From: an uncultured Prevotellaceae bacterium | GTDB taxonomy: Bacteria; Bacteroidota; Bacteroidia; Bacteroidales; Bacteroidaceae | Assembly: GCA_937893145.1 (NCBI GenBank) | Contig: CALBJW010000107.1 | Span: forward strand, 1 to 22,364 | Direction of reading: 5' to 3' | Length of the DNA: 22,364 bases | Shown: piece by piece, positions 14,688-22,364 of the stretch | How the letters are laid out: the number at the start of each line of letters is the position of its first letter | Numbering within the stretch: the stretch's first letter is position 1 | Notes under the pieces: generated by a model | Told to the model about the DNA's origin: nothing | The model's database searches: none | What the model saw: only the letters and a program-made list of their open reading frames with translations | Program-made: the position numbers and the translations under genes

Positions 14688-15947
14688 CTACTTACCGATG
14701 CAGAAATGTGAAAAGATATTGCCCAAAACTTCGTCGTTGGTGACTTGACCGATGATTTCGGAGAGGTGGGAGAGGCACTGGCGGAGGTCTTCGGCAATGA
14801 GGTCACCTGGGAGGTTGAATTCGAGAGATTGGATGCTGCGTTGGATGTCGGTGAGGGCAAGGTCGAGGGCTTGTTTGTGGCGGAGATTGGTGACAAGGAT
14901 TGAATCCTCTGGGAGTTTTGGTGCTGCTTTGACGAGTTCGTCTTCGAGCCAAGAAAGACCAATGCCATCGAGAGCTTGGAAAAGTTCAGACTTGTTAATC
15001 ACCTCGATGACATGTTGATTCTCATTTGGAGTGATATTAGGATATGGGACACCTGGTTCTGTTATGAGAATGATGATCTGGGCTTTCTCCGCAGCTTTGA
15101 TGGAACGTTCAATGCCAAGTTTCTCGATGGTGTCATCGGTATGTCGAATACCTGCAGTATCGATGAAGCGGAAGAGAATTCCTTGAATTGTTATCGTGTC
15201 TTCAATAACATCGCGTGTTGTGCCTTGAATAGACGAGACAATAGCACGATCTTCGTGAAGAAGTTGATTAAGAAGTGTTGATTTTCCTACATTTGGTGCA
15301 CCAATGATAGCTACGGAAATACCGTTCTTAATTGCATTGCCATCAGCAAAGGATGATGACAAGTATGAAATCTCGTGTTCTATTTGACGAGCAAGGTTGA
15401 GAAGTTTTTCACGATCAGCAAACTCAACTTCTTCTTCGGAGAAATCAAGTTCAAGTTCGAGAAGAGAAGTCATTTCGAGAAGCTGGTTGCGTAACTCTGA
15501 AAGCTTATTTGAATATCCACCTCTCATCTGCGTCATAGCAACTCGATGTGATGCCTTATTTGTAGAAGCGATTAGGTCTGCTACAGCTTCTGCTTGCGAA
15601 AGGTCCATCTTACCATTGAGGAAAGCACGTTGAGTAAACTCTCCTGGTTGAGCCATCATGCAGCCCTTTTCTATAAGTAAATGGATGATACTTTGTTGAA
15701 TATAGGGTGAACCATGATGTGAAATTTCTACCGTGTCTTCTCCTGTGTAACTATGAGGCGCACGACATACAGAAACAATTACCTCGTCCAAGTCGGTGAT
15801 TGTTCCATAGTGCATAGTATATCCTTTTGCATTATTGAGGTCTTTACTAAATATCGATGATGTGATAGATAAAGACTCAGGACCTGAAATGCGGATTATT
15901 CCGATAGCTCCTCCTGGAGCAGTTGATTGTGCACAGATGGTGGACAT
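14688..15947 (-). CDS. mnmE: tRNA modification GTPase MnmE
   Basis: With MnmG, forms 5-carboxymethylaminomethyl (or aminomethyl) uridine at the wobble position of certain tRNAs, using methylene-tetrahydrofolate. The 419 residues are a little short for the family (about 450). The N-terminal folate-binding domain (TICAQSTAPGGAIGIIRISG) and helical domain are followed by a G domain with GAPNVGKST (216-224), GTTRDV (242-247), DTAGI (263-267) and NKSE (318-321), and the C-terminal FCIGK whose Cys is conserved. The missing length is partly a shortened stretch between G3 and G4 (about 268-310). The ATG is at 15947. It is the last gene of a four-gene run before the terminator, and the mobile element begins just downstream. 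Confidence 0.95.
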   Translation of the reverse strand: MSTICAQSTAPGGAIGIIRISGPESLSITSSIFSKDLNNAKGYTMHYGTITDLDEVIVSVCRAPHSYTGEDTVEISHHGSPYIQQSIIHLLIEKGCMMAQPGEFTQRAFLNGKMDLSQAEAVADLIASTNKASHRVAMTQMRGGYSNKLSELRNQLLEMTSLLELELDFSEEEVEFADREKLLNLARQIEHEISYLSSSFADGNAIKNGISVAIIGAPNVGKSTLLNQLLHEDRAIVSSIQGTTRDVIEDTITIQGILFRFIDTAGIRHTDDTIEKLGIERSIKAAEKAQIIILITEPGVPYPNITPNENQHVIEVINKSELFQALDGIGLSWLEDELVKAAPKLPEDSILVTNLRHKQALDLALTDIQRSIQSLEFNLPGDLIAEDLRQCLSHLSEIIGQVTNDEVLGNIFSHFCIGK

Positions 15948-16010
15948 ACTATAACTTATTAAATATTAATATTTTGTTCTATGAAAGATGAGTATGAAAG
16001 AACGATATGA

Positions 16011-16883
16011 TTAAATTCGTTCAAGTACAAGTTTGATTAAGTCTTCTATTTGGTTTGTATATGCAGTATTCATCTTTTGAGCATAACGATTTGCAATGAC
16101 CATACAACAAGTCATAGCATTATGACCAAGTAGAGAGGCAAGACCTGCAAGAGCAGAAGATTCCATTTCGAAATTACAAATCTTCAAACCATTATATTCA
16201 AAAGACTCGACTTTGCTGTTCTGCTCTGGATCCTGAATAGGGATGCGTATCTGTCTGCCCTGAGGACCGTAGAAACCACCACAAGCAATGGTGATGCCAC
16301 GAACCATATCATCACAAGCGATACGATTTATGAGTTCTTCGTTAGCAATAGCAACGTATGGAGCACCTTTCTTTGGTGACCAATCCATGTGCTTTACAAA
16401 AGTCTTTTCGAGTTCAATATCGCAAACCTCATCACGTCCTTCATAATAATTAAGGAGACCATCGAAACCAATACTCTTAACACTTGCAATGAAAGTGCCA
16501 ATAGGTGTTTCAGGTTGTAATCCTCCACAGGTGCCAATACGAACAAGTGTAAGAGTGCGATGCTCATCGTTTTCGGTACGAGTATTGAAATCAATATTGA
16601 CAAGTGCATCAAGTTCATTCATCACAATGTCAATATTATCGCATCCAATACCAGTAGATAGAACTGTAATTCTCTTACCGTTGTAAGTACCAGTAATAGA
16701 ATGGAACTCGCGCGAAGACACTTCACACTCTATATCAGAAAGATACTTACCGATAAGAGTGACACGACCTGGGTCACCCACAAGGATGACTTTATCAGCC
16801 AACTGTTCTGGTTTAATATGAAGATGGAATGCAGAACCATCTTCATTGATTGGCAATTCGGATGGAGGAAAAACCTTTTTCAT
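16011..16883 (-). CDS. Nucleoside phosphorylase (uridine phosphorylase type)
   Basis: Cleaves a nucleoside (probably uridine) with phosphate to the free base and ribose-1-phosphate, for nucleoside salvage in the cytoplasm. The 290 residues of PNP/UDP fold show GDPGR at 36-40 and STGIGCDN for phosphate, RIGTCGG at 115-121, and FEMESSA at about 238-244 with the ribose-binding Glu pair. A Gln/Arg-rich insert (YGPQGRQIRIPIQDPEQN) lies in the base-binding part and matches the uridine-phosphorylase side of the family better than purine types, but the exact substrate is an inference. It sits 15 bases after the PD40 gene and 63 bases before mnmE. Confidence 0.88.
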   Translation of the reverse strand: MKKVFPPSELPINEDGSAFHLHIKPEQLADKVILVGDPGRVTLIGKYLSDIECEVSSREFHSITGTYNGKRITVLSTGIGCDNIDIVMNELDALVNIDFNTRTENDEHRTLTLVRIGTCGGLQPETPIGTFIASVKSIGFDGLLNYYEGRDEVCDIELEKTFVKHMDWSPKKGAPYVAIANEELINRIACDDMVRGITIACGGFYGPQGRQIRIPIQDPEQNSKVESFEYNGLKICNFEMESSALAGLASLLGHNAMTCCMVIANRYAQKMNTAYTNQIEDLIKLVLERI

Positions 16884-16898
16884 AATAATATAATGTTT

Positions 16899-18143
16899 TT
16901 ATTGAAGTTCAAGTTTACGAATATTCTTCTCCATCTGTTCAATTTCAGATGAAAGCAAACCTACCTGTCCTTCCATTTCAAGGATTTGAGAACGTATTGT
17001 TGCACCCTTCGCATTAAGGCGAAGTTGCGAAAGGGTAGAGAGAATAGTATTCAAAGACTTCTTCTTGTTTTGATATTCACCGAACAAACTCTTTGCTTCC
17101 TGATTCTTGAAGTCACTAAGTTGATGATACACATGACTGTCATTCACCACAAAAGTAAAGTCATACTTCTTGTTGGAAGAATTGTCTGTTCTGTTCATTT
17201 TGAGAGTAAGTGCTTGACGAGCAGAACGTATCACATCATCATTCCCCTTCCATGTGTTCTTAATAGAACGAATGCGAGCAGCATTGATGATGACCTCTTC
17301 GTCTTCTTCCTCATAATCGTAAGTATGACGCGACTTTGGTTGAATGAACGTATAAACACACACCTTACCTTCTGGTTGATAGCGGTCTGAAGCAAACCAA
17401 CCAATTCCAAGGTCTTCATCAACAACCATCATGTAGTCGTTAGCATAAGAATTGAAAGGAAAACCAAGATTAGTTGGTTGCAGATATGTACCATCTTCCT
17501 TATCAAAACGAGTGACATAAAGGTCATAATTACCAAGTCCTTCCGCATCACGAGAGGCAAAATAGAATGTGGTACCATCAGCAAGAAGGAAAGGATAGTT
17601 CATGTCACCCTCTAATTCTATTCCATTAAGAGGAGATTTGTTTGTGGTCTTACCCTCCTCGATGTAATAAGAATAGATGCAGAGATTTCCATTCGCATCC
17701 TTTTCTGTGCGATAAGTGAAGTTGCCAAGTTCATTCGTGAAAGAAGAAGCCTGCTTGTCATTAGTAAGATTGATAGTACCCAATTCCTCATCCATCTTAT
17801 AAGCCGAAAGGAAATTGGACTTGTCAACAACTACTGAATCAATGAAGATTATCTTGTTTGTTGCCTGAAGTGCGGTCAATCCCTTCTCGCACACCTCAAG
17901 TTGTTCTTCAAGATGTGTGATGTCCTGCTTCTTTCTCTTTGCTTCATTTATCTTCGAATTGATAGTGCTGATTGCAGATTCAAATTCAAGATTCTTAATC
18001 TGATTTGAATAGTCAGATTTGATGTCATGAAGAATAGGGAAAGACTTTGGCTTCTGTGCCTTTAGACTATCCTTATTCTCTTGTGCAAGGCCCTTAGCCA
18101 TGACACAAGAGAAAAGTAAAATCAATATATATAATCTATTCAT
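16899..18143 (-). CDS. Exported PD40-repeat protein
   Basis: 414 residues with a signal peptide (MNRLYILILLFSCVMAKG, cut near LAQ), so exported to the periplasm. A charged, coiled-coil-like section at about 43-90 is followed by PD40/WD40-like beta-propeller repeats (about 183-213 with FYFASRDAEGLGNYDLYVTR; about 235-265 with GIGWFASDRYQPEGKVCVYT) and a long C-terminal coiled coil (about 335-414). The repeats are like those in OmpA-linked Bacteroidetes proteins, but no OmpA domain follows. It could bind cell-wall or outer-membrane partners. It sits 21 bases after the ettA stop and before the phosphorylase, probably on one transcript. No enzymatic motif is visible. Confidence 0.8.
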   Translation of the reverse strand: MNRLYILILLFSCVMAKGLAQENKDSLKAQKPKSFPILHDIKSDYSNQIKNLEFESAISTINSKINEAKRKKQDITHLEEQLEVCEKGLTALQATNKIIFIDSVVVDKSNFLSAYKMDEELGTINLTNDKQASSFTNELGNFTYRTEKDANGNLCIYSYYIEEGKTTNKSPLNGIELEGDMNYPFLLADGTTFYFASRDAEGLGNYDLYVTRFDKEDGTYLQPTNLGFPFNSYANDYMMVVDEDLGIGWFASDRYQPEGKVCVYTFIQPKSRHTYDYEEEDEEVIINAARIRSIKNTWKGNDDVIRSARQALTLKMNRTDNSSNKKYDFTFVVNDSHVYHQLSDFKNQEAKSLFGEYQNKKKSLNTILSTLSQLRLNAKGATIRSQILEMEGQVGLLSSEIEQMEKNIRKLELQ

Positions 18144-18164
18144 ATTATAATAAAGATAGGAAGA

Positions 18165-19862
18165 TTAATCCTCCATCAACTTACGATAACGCAAACGCTT
18201 AGGTTCCTCAAGACCAAGACGTTTAGCCTTGTTTGCTTCATAATCAGTATAAGAGCCTTCAAAGTAGAATACCTCACCATCACCTTCAAATGCAAGGATG
18301 TGTGTACAGATACGGTCGAGGAACCAACGGTCGTGAGAGATTACCACTGCACAACCTGCAAAATTCTCAAGACCTTCCTCAAGAGCACGAAGTGTGTTAA
18401 CGTCAATATCGTTTGTTGGCTCATCGAGGAGAAGCACATTACCCTCCTGCTTGAGTGCCATTGCAAGGTGGAGACGATTTCTTTCACCACCAGAAAGCAC
18501 ACCACAAAGCTTCTCCTGGTCTGCACCATTGAAGTTGAAGCGAGAGAGATAAGCACGAACATTGAGGTCACGACCGCCCATGCGGATTGTTTCATTTCCC
18601 TGACTTACCACCTGATAAACAGATTCATCAGCCTTAATGTCCTTATGCTGCTGGTCAACGTAAGCGAGTTTTACTGTCTCGCCCACTTCAAACGAACCAT
18701 TATCAGGAGTCTCCAAGCCCATAATGAGGCGGAAGAGGGTAGTCTTACCCGCACCATTAGGACCAATAACACCTACGATGCCGTTTGGAGGAAGCACGAA
18801 GTTGAGGTCTGTGAAGAGAGTCTTTTCTCCAAATGATTTAGCCATGTGCTGAGCCTCAATAACCTTATTGCCAAGACGTGGACCGTTTGGAATGAAGATT
18901 TCAAGTTTCTCCTCACGCTCCTTCTGCTCTTCATTAAGCATCTTGTCGTATGAGTTAAGACGAGCCTTACCCTTAGCCTGACGAGCCTTTGGAGCCATAC
19001 GAACCCACTCCAACTCGCGTTCGAGAGCCTTACGGCGCTTGCTTGCAGTCTTTTCCTCCTGAGCCATACGCTTAGACTTCTGGTCGAGCCAAGAAGAATA
19101 ATTGCCCTTCCAAGGAATACCCTCACCACGGTCGAGTTCAAGAATCCACTCGCTCACATCATCAAGGAAGTAACGGTCGTGAGTTACAGCAATTACTGTA
19201 CCCTCATACTGTTGCAAATGTTGTTCCAACCAGTCAATGCTTTCAGCATCAAGGTGGTTTGTTGGCTCATCAAGAAGGAGTACATCTGGCTTCTTGAGAA
19301 GGAGCTGACAGAGTGCAACACGACGACGTTCACCACCAGAGAGATTGGTAACTGGCCAATCACCAGGAGGACAACGGAGTGCATCCATAGCACGTTCAAG
19401 ACGAGAATCCACGTTCCATGCATCTGTTGCATCAATAATATCCTGGAGTTCTGCCTGGCGATTCATGAGTTTGTCCATCTTGTCAGGGTCCTCATAATAT
19501 TCAGGAAGACCAAAGAGTTCGTTAATCTCATCATACTCCTTGAGTGCATCATAAATGTGCTGCACGCCTTCCATCACGTTTTCCTTAACAGTCTTGGTCT
19601 CATCGAGAGGTGGTTCCTGAGGAAGATAACCCACAGAATAGCCTGGAGCCCAAACAACCTCACCCTGATACTGCTTGTCAATACCAGCAATTATCTTCAT
19701 GAGTGTTGACTTACCAGCACCATTGAGACCTACAATACCAATCTTTGCACCATAAAAGAAAGAAAGGTAAATGTTCTTTAATACTTGCTTCTGATTCTGT
19801 TGGATAGTCTTAGAGACACCAACCATCGAGAAGATTACTTTTTTATCATCTACTGTTGCCAC
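18165..19862 (-). CDS. ettA: Energy-dependent translational throttle protein EttA (ABC-F)
   Basis: Ribosome-bound ABC-F ATPase that senses ADP/ATP and gates entry into the elongation cycle at the tRNA exit site. The 565 residues match EttA. ABC domain 1 has Walker A GLNGAGKST (45-53), LSGGERRR (174-181) and DEPTNHLD (198-205). The linker region at about 240-330 (KGNYSSWLDQKSKRMAQEEK, EREEKLEIFIP) is followed by domain 2 with GPNGAGKTT (367-375), LSGGERNR (456-463) and DEPTNDIDV (480-488). The start is GTG at 19860-19862, since the following KKVIFSMVGVSK is the usual EttA N-terminus. No transmembrane segments exist. It opens the run ettA-PD40-phosphorylase-mnmE, with three dyads upstream. Confidence 0.93.
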   Translation of the reverse strand: MATVDDKKVIFSMVGVSKTIQQNQKQVLKNIYLSFFYGAKIGIVGLNGAGKSTLMKIIAGIDKQYQGEVVWAPGYSVGYLPQEPPLDETKTVKENVMEGVQHIYDALKEYDEINELFGLPEYYEDPDKMDKLMNRQAELQDIIDATDAWNVDSRLERAMDALRCPPGDWPVTNLSGGERRRVALCQLLLKKPDVLLLDEPTNHLDAESIDWLEQHLQQYEGTVIAVTHDRYFLDDVSEWILELDRGEGIPWKGNYSSWLDQKSKRMAQEEKTASKRRKALERELEWVRMAPKARQAKGKARLNSYDKMLNEEQKEREEKLEIFIPNGPRLGNKVIEAQHMAKSFGEKTLFTDLNFVLPPNGIVGVIGPNGAGKTTLFRLIMGLETPDNGSFEVGETVKLAYVDQQHKDIKADESVYQVVSQGNETIRMGGRDLNVRAYLSRFNFNGADQEKLCGVLSGGERNRLHLAMALKQEGNVLLLDEPTNDIDVNTLRALEEGLENFAGCAVVISHDRWFLDRICTHILAFEGDGEVFYFEGSYTDYEANKAKRLGLEEPKRLRYRKLMED

Positions 19863-19907
19863 AATATTTATCTTTTATTTAAGTTAGAACTATTATATGT
19901 TTTAGAA

Positions 19908-19970
19908 ATAAGATATACTATCTTCTGCGATAAGATATACTATGTTATTCGATAAGATATACTATCTTAT
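19908..19970. repeat. Three 14-bp dyads at exact 22-bp spacing upstream of ettA
   Basis: ATAAGATATACTAT occurs at 19908-19921, 19930-19943 and 19952-19965. Each holds the dyad AGATA-TAC-TATCT or nearly so; the last extends to ATAAGATA-TAC-TATCTTAT. The spacing equals about two helical turns. They lie 46-108 bases upstream of the ettA start, in the 123-base gap after the TIGR02757 gene, so a multi-site operator is the simplest reading. No TAnnTTTG box was found there. Confidence 0.65.
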
Positions 19971-19985
19971 TTATGATTTGACCGT

Positions 19986-20717
19986 TTAATTCGCCAAAGG
20001 TTTATCTGCAAGAGTCATCAAGGCAATGTCGTACTTGAGAGGGTCCTCTGCATCCCACGACTTGAAGATGCTGGTGAGTTCTTCACACGCTTTCCAAGTA
20101 GGGCGTTTATTAGTAAGTATTTCTTGTGTGAGTTGAAGGACATGAGTGTCCATTACTGCATACAAATCTTGCTGAGAACGCGACTTCCAGATGCCAAGAT
20201 CGGGAGATGTTTGGCGAGTCATCCAGCGAATGTACATGCAAATACGTTTGCATGCACTCTTGTCCATTGTTCCCACACGAGCAGGATTGAGCCAAAATGA
20301 AATGATTTCCACAACCTCCTTTGTTGATTTGCCTTGAAAAATCTCTTCAAGAGTCTCGTGGCCATCAATGACATTACGAAGGTTACGACAAACAGCCTTG
20401 AAGGTAGGAACATTAAGTGTGCGGTAAACACACTGGTTCTTTGCGTTCTGATACGACATGTCATACCCACCCATTCTGATGAATTGAGCAGGATGCCAAG
20501 CCATTTCATCACGAATCATACGCAGAGCAGTAGGGTAGATGACCTTACGACTGCCCCATGTTATCATCGCAACGAATAGAGCACCGAGTTCAATGTCCAG
20601 CTGGTTGTCGGTATGTTCCATCAACTGATAGACTACACCACAAGGATCAACTTGCTTGAAACGCTCAACGTCGAATGTCTCAGCGTAATACTTATCTAAT
20701 AATTCCTTTGTTATCAT
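19986..20717 (-). CDS. TIGR02757 family protein (DUF2400)
   Basis: 243 residues of a family common in Bacteroidetes and of unknown function, related by fold to helix-hairpin-helix DNA repair glycosylases. Recognised by the family ending KRICMYIRWMTRQ-x-x-PDLGIW (about 162-180) and the C-terminal LYAVMDTHVLQL. The helix at about 45-63 (ALFVAMITWGSRKVIY) also fits. There is no signal peptide or membrane segment. The ATG overlaps the stop of nadE (ATGA), implying coupled translation; the partner may be incidental. I cannot assign a reaction from the sequence. Confidence 0.85.
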   Translation of the reverse strand: MITKELLDKYYAETFDVERFKQVDPCGVVYQLMEHTDNQLDIELGALFVAMITWGSRKVIYPTALRMIRDEMAWHPAQFIRMGGYDMSYQNAKNQCVYRTLNVPTFKAVCRNLRNVIDGHETLEEIFQGKSTKEVVEIISFWLNPARVGTMDKSACKRICMYIRWMTRQTSPDLGIWKSRSQQDLYAVMDTHVLQLTQEILTNKRPTWKACEELTSIFKSWDAEDPLKYDIALMTLADKPLAN

Positions 20718-21660
20718 AATGCTTCACATTCCTTAACCCACTCAGCATAACTTGCATCGGAAGGCATACGCCAGTCGCCACGTGGAGAGAGAGAAACCGA
20801 ACCCACTTTTGGTCCATCAGGAAGACACGAACGCTTAAACTGCTGAGTGAAGAAACGACGACAGAATGTTGTAAGCCATTTCTTTATAGTATCAGCATCG
20901 TATGTGTTCACTTCCATTGCCGACTGCATCTCAGACTTCAATCCAAGTGACTCGTTAAGTTCACGGTTTTCACGTTTTTGGTTGATAAATGCCTGCTGAG
21001 CAAGATAGTAAATCTTTGCAGGTCGGAAACCACAACGAAGGAAGTTGTAGAGGAAGAAGTCGTGAAGTTCGTAAGGACCTACAAGGTCTTCTGTCTTCTG
21101 CTTAATATTGCCATTCTCATCTGCAGGGATAAGTTCAGGTGAAATTGGTGTGTCAACAATGTCGAGAAGAGTCTCCTTAGATTCCCCTTCCATGCTTGAC
21201 ATGGCAACCCACGAAACGAGATACTTGACAAGAGTCTTTGGAACGGAAGTGTTGACTCCGTAGTTACTCATGTGGTCTGCATTGTAAGTACACCATCCAA
21301 GTGCGAGTTCGCTCAAGTCACCTGTGCCGACAACAAAACCGTTCATCTGGTTTGCTATGTCCATAAGTATCTGTGTTCGTTCGCGTGCTTGGCAGTTTTC
21401 GTATGTCACATCGTGAACATTCATGTCATGTTCGATGTCCTTGAAATGCTGAATACAAGCATCACGAATACTAATCTCCTTAATAGTGATGCCAAGTGAA
21501 CGCATCAACGAGATTGAATTGTTGTATGTGCGGTCTGTTGTGCCGAATCCGGGCATCGTAATTCCAATGATTCCGTGACGATCCAAGCCGAGACGATCGA
21601 AAGCGTTAACGCAGACAAGTAGCGCCAAAGTAGAGTCGAGGCCACCACTGATGCCGATTC
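20714..21660 (-). CDS. nadE: NAD+ synthase, glutamine-dependent, truncated at chimeric joint
   Basis: ATP-dependent NAD synthetase domain that amidates nicotinic-acid adenine dinucleotide. The PP-loop SGGLDSTLAL, with GISGG before it, marks the synthetase fold; GTGDLSELALGWCTYNADHM and the C-terminal region (LPDGPKVGSVSLSPRGDWRM) are those of the long glutamine-using enzymes. That type carries about 300 N-terminal residues of a nitrilase-like glutaminase domain, which is absent here. The open frame upstream (to a GTG at 21904) is an antisense reading of unrelated plus-strand coding DNA, so it is not part of the gene. The true gene continues off the break. The stop overlaps the next ATG. Confidence 0.88.
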
Positions 21661-21865
21661 CAACCTGCTGAACATCTATCAGTTCGTTGAGGATGCACAC
21701 GCTCGTCCCACCACTCCCAGCTGGCAGGAGATGTACCTGAACGTTCTGATGCCTGATCTGGTCAAGCTGTCCCAGAAGCCCGCCGACTTCGGTCCCGACG
21801 TGACCAAGCCCATGGTGGAAGGCTGGATTACCGCCTGCCAGGAGATTCTGGACAACAATCAGTAA
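21659..21865 (+). CDS. ABC sugar-binding protein, C-terminal fragment
   Basis: The only coding DNA I accept on the plus strand before the last gene. The open frame ends at TAA 21863-21865 and reads NLLNIYQFVEDAHARPTTPS then WQEMYLNVLMPDLVKLSQKP and MVEGWITACQEILDNNQ. The pattern RPTTPSW and a final helix ending shortly before the stop is typical of extracellular solute-binding proteins of sugar ABC importers. The 5' part is cut at the joint near 21660. It is GC-rich with frequent CTG, GCC and CCC codons, unlike the preceding AT-rich genes. The following UgpC-type ATPase gene fits. Confidence 0.6.
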   Translation, partial: SNLLNIYQFVEDAHARPTTPSWQEMYLNVLMPDLVKLSQKPADFGPDVTKPMVEGWITACQEILDNNQ

Positions 21866-21902
21866 TATCGGTTTAAAACCCGAATTGTCAGTGTTTTGAT
21901 GC

Positions 21903-21933
21903 ACTATGCGGGGGGCGTTGCCCCCCGCATAGT
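21903..21933 (+). terminator. Strong hairpin after the sugar-binding protein gene
   Basis: ACTATGCGGGGGGC pairs perfectly with GCCCCCCGCATAGT over a GTT loop. The tail CCTTAAATTT is only weakly T-rich. It lies 38 bases after the stop codon. The long GC stem suggests transcript termination or protection. Confidence 0.6.
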
Positions 21934-21954
21934 CCTTAAATTTGACTCATTATT

Positions 21955-21975
21955 TTGCCTATGAAGGCAATTTTT
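21955..21975 (+). terminator. Second intrinsic terminator
   Basis: TTGCCT and AGGCAA pair over an ATGA loop and are followed by five Ts and more T-rich DNA. It sits about 20 bases beyond the strong hairpin, forming a tandem terminator. Confidence 0.65.
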
Positions 21976-22016
21976 CCTGATTTTTTTGGCGAAAACAAGT
22001 TACACATTATCAAAGC

Positions 22017-22045
22017 TTGACCATATTGTTTTTTGCTCTTATTGT
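22017..22045 (+). promoter_or_regulatory. Classical -35/-10 promoter
   Basis: TTGACC, a 17-base spacer and TATTGT fit a sigma-70 promoter of the Firmicutes/Proteobacteria type, not the Bacteroidetes -33/-7 pattern seen elsewhere in the window. It is about 100 bases before the ABC ATPase start. Confidence 0.55.
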
Positions 22046-22146
22046 CTATGTTTAACTCCCGCATTTAACTTTTGTATATTACGGAGCGGCAGAGAATTCT
22101 TCTCCGTCTTCTGGATATAAATTTTCTGAAAAAGAGGTAATTACTT

Positions 22147-22364
22147 ATGGCCATCGTCATGAAAGACGTTAAGAAGCAGTATGCTGGCAGCAGTGCTCCC
22201 GTCATGGAGCATTTTGACCTGTCCATTGAAGAAGGCTCCTTTACCGTATTGTTGGGGCCCTCCGGCTGCGGTAAGACTACGGCACTGCGTATGATCGCAG
22301 GGCTGGAGGACGTCACCGACGGCCGCATCTACATTGATGAGGATGATGTCACCGACGTGCATCC
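22147..22364 (+). CDS. UgpC/MsmX-type sugar ABC transporter ATPase, N-terminus
   Basis: The gene runs off the right edge; about 72 codons are visible from ATG 22147, with GAGGT at a normal distance upstream. The product begins MAIVMKDVKKQYAGSSAPVM and contains Walker A GPSGCGKTTALRMIAGLE followed by DGRIYIDEDDVTDVH, the start of an ABC transporter nucleotide-binding domain of the sugar-importer (UgpC, MsmX) group. It lies 281 bases downstream of the sugar-binding protein fragment, after terminators and a promoter. Other ABC subfamilies remain possible because only the first fifth is present. Confidence 0.85.
   Translation, partial: MAIVMKDVKKQYAGSSAPVMEHFDLSIEEGSFTVLLGPSGCGKTTALRMIAGLEDVTDGRIYIDEDDVTDVH

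Noticed and set aside
21661..21904. N-terminal extension of the nadE frame up to a GTG at 21904
   Set aside because: It is the antisense reading of plus-strand coding DNA for a sugar-binding protein, and it shares no feature with the glutaminase domain expected there.
22065..22362. Minus-strand ORFs opposite the last gene
   Set aside because: They are shadows of the ABC ATPase gene and show no protein features.
1..22364. CRISPR array, rRNA or tRNA genes, insertion sequence
   Set aside because: No regularly spaced repeat array, tRNA cloverleaf, rRNA segment or transposase with terminal repeats was seen on either strand.

Overview
The window looks like a contig from a gut-type Bacteroidales bacterium, probably near Prevotella/Segatella. 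Support: Bacteroidetes conjugation genes (DUF4133, DUF4134, TraG-type ATPase), Bacteroidetes promoters (-7 TAnnTTTG, in one case with a -33 TTTG at 20 bp), few Shine-Dalgarno sites, and chromosomal genes (mnmE, nucleoside phosphorylase, PD40 protein, ettA, TIGR02757 protein, nadE) that read as Bacteroidales. This is inferred from reading proteins; no search was run. Every confident gene from 1 to about 21.66 kb is on the minus strand, so transcription runs right to left.

1-14.6 kb is one end of an integrative conjugative element. From right to left: a 500-residue protein with a Cys4 zinc-ribbon-like start and about seven repeated helix-turn-helix units (12838-14340), behind a good promoter and a leader holding 10-bp-phased repeats; a tyrosine recombinase (11547-12752); a two-gene unit of a membrane protein and a small HTH protein (10338-11428) with its own promoter and terminator; an unrecognised gene with a possible frameshift and a terminator-like hairpin near its start (9330-10092); a replication module (HTH protein, overlapping 45-codon ORF, RepA-like ATPase, toprim/primase-like protein, terminator; 6463-9159); and a transfer operon (1-6240) with a membrane-anchored acidic protein, two DUF4134 proteins, a TraF-like protein, an unknown protein, the TraG/VirB4 ATPase, a protein with an RNA-polymerase-alpha-CTD-like domain, a BRO/KilAC antirepressor-like protein and the start of a secreted protein. 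The far end of the element, with any relaxase and cargo, lies left of the window.

14.6-21.66 kb is host chromosome. ettA, a PD40-repeat exported protein, a nucleoside phosphorylase and mnmE are closely spaced and end at an intrinsic terminator at 14620-14645. Upstream of ettA are three identical 14-bp dyads at exact 22-bp spacing. A TIGR02757 (DUF2400) gene overlaps the stop of nadE. The element meets the chromosome just downstream of mnmE, which suggests, without proving, insertion at the mnmE 3' end.

From about 21.66 kb to the end the DNA changes character. nadE is cut just upstream of its PP-loop and joined to the C-terminus of a plus-strand ABC sugar-binding protein, followed by terminators, a classical -35/-10 promoter and a UgpC/MsmX-type ABC ATPase start with a GAGGT ribosome site. 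That segment reads as Firmicutes (Clostridia) DNA, so the joint is most likely an assembly chimera.
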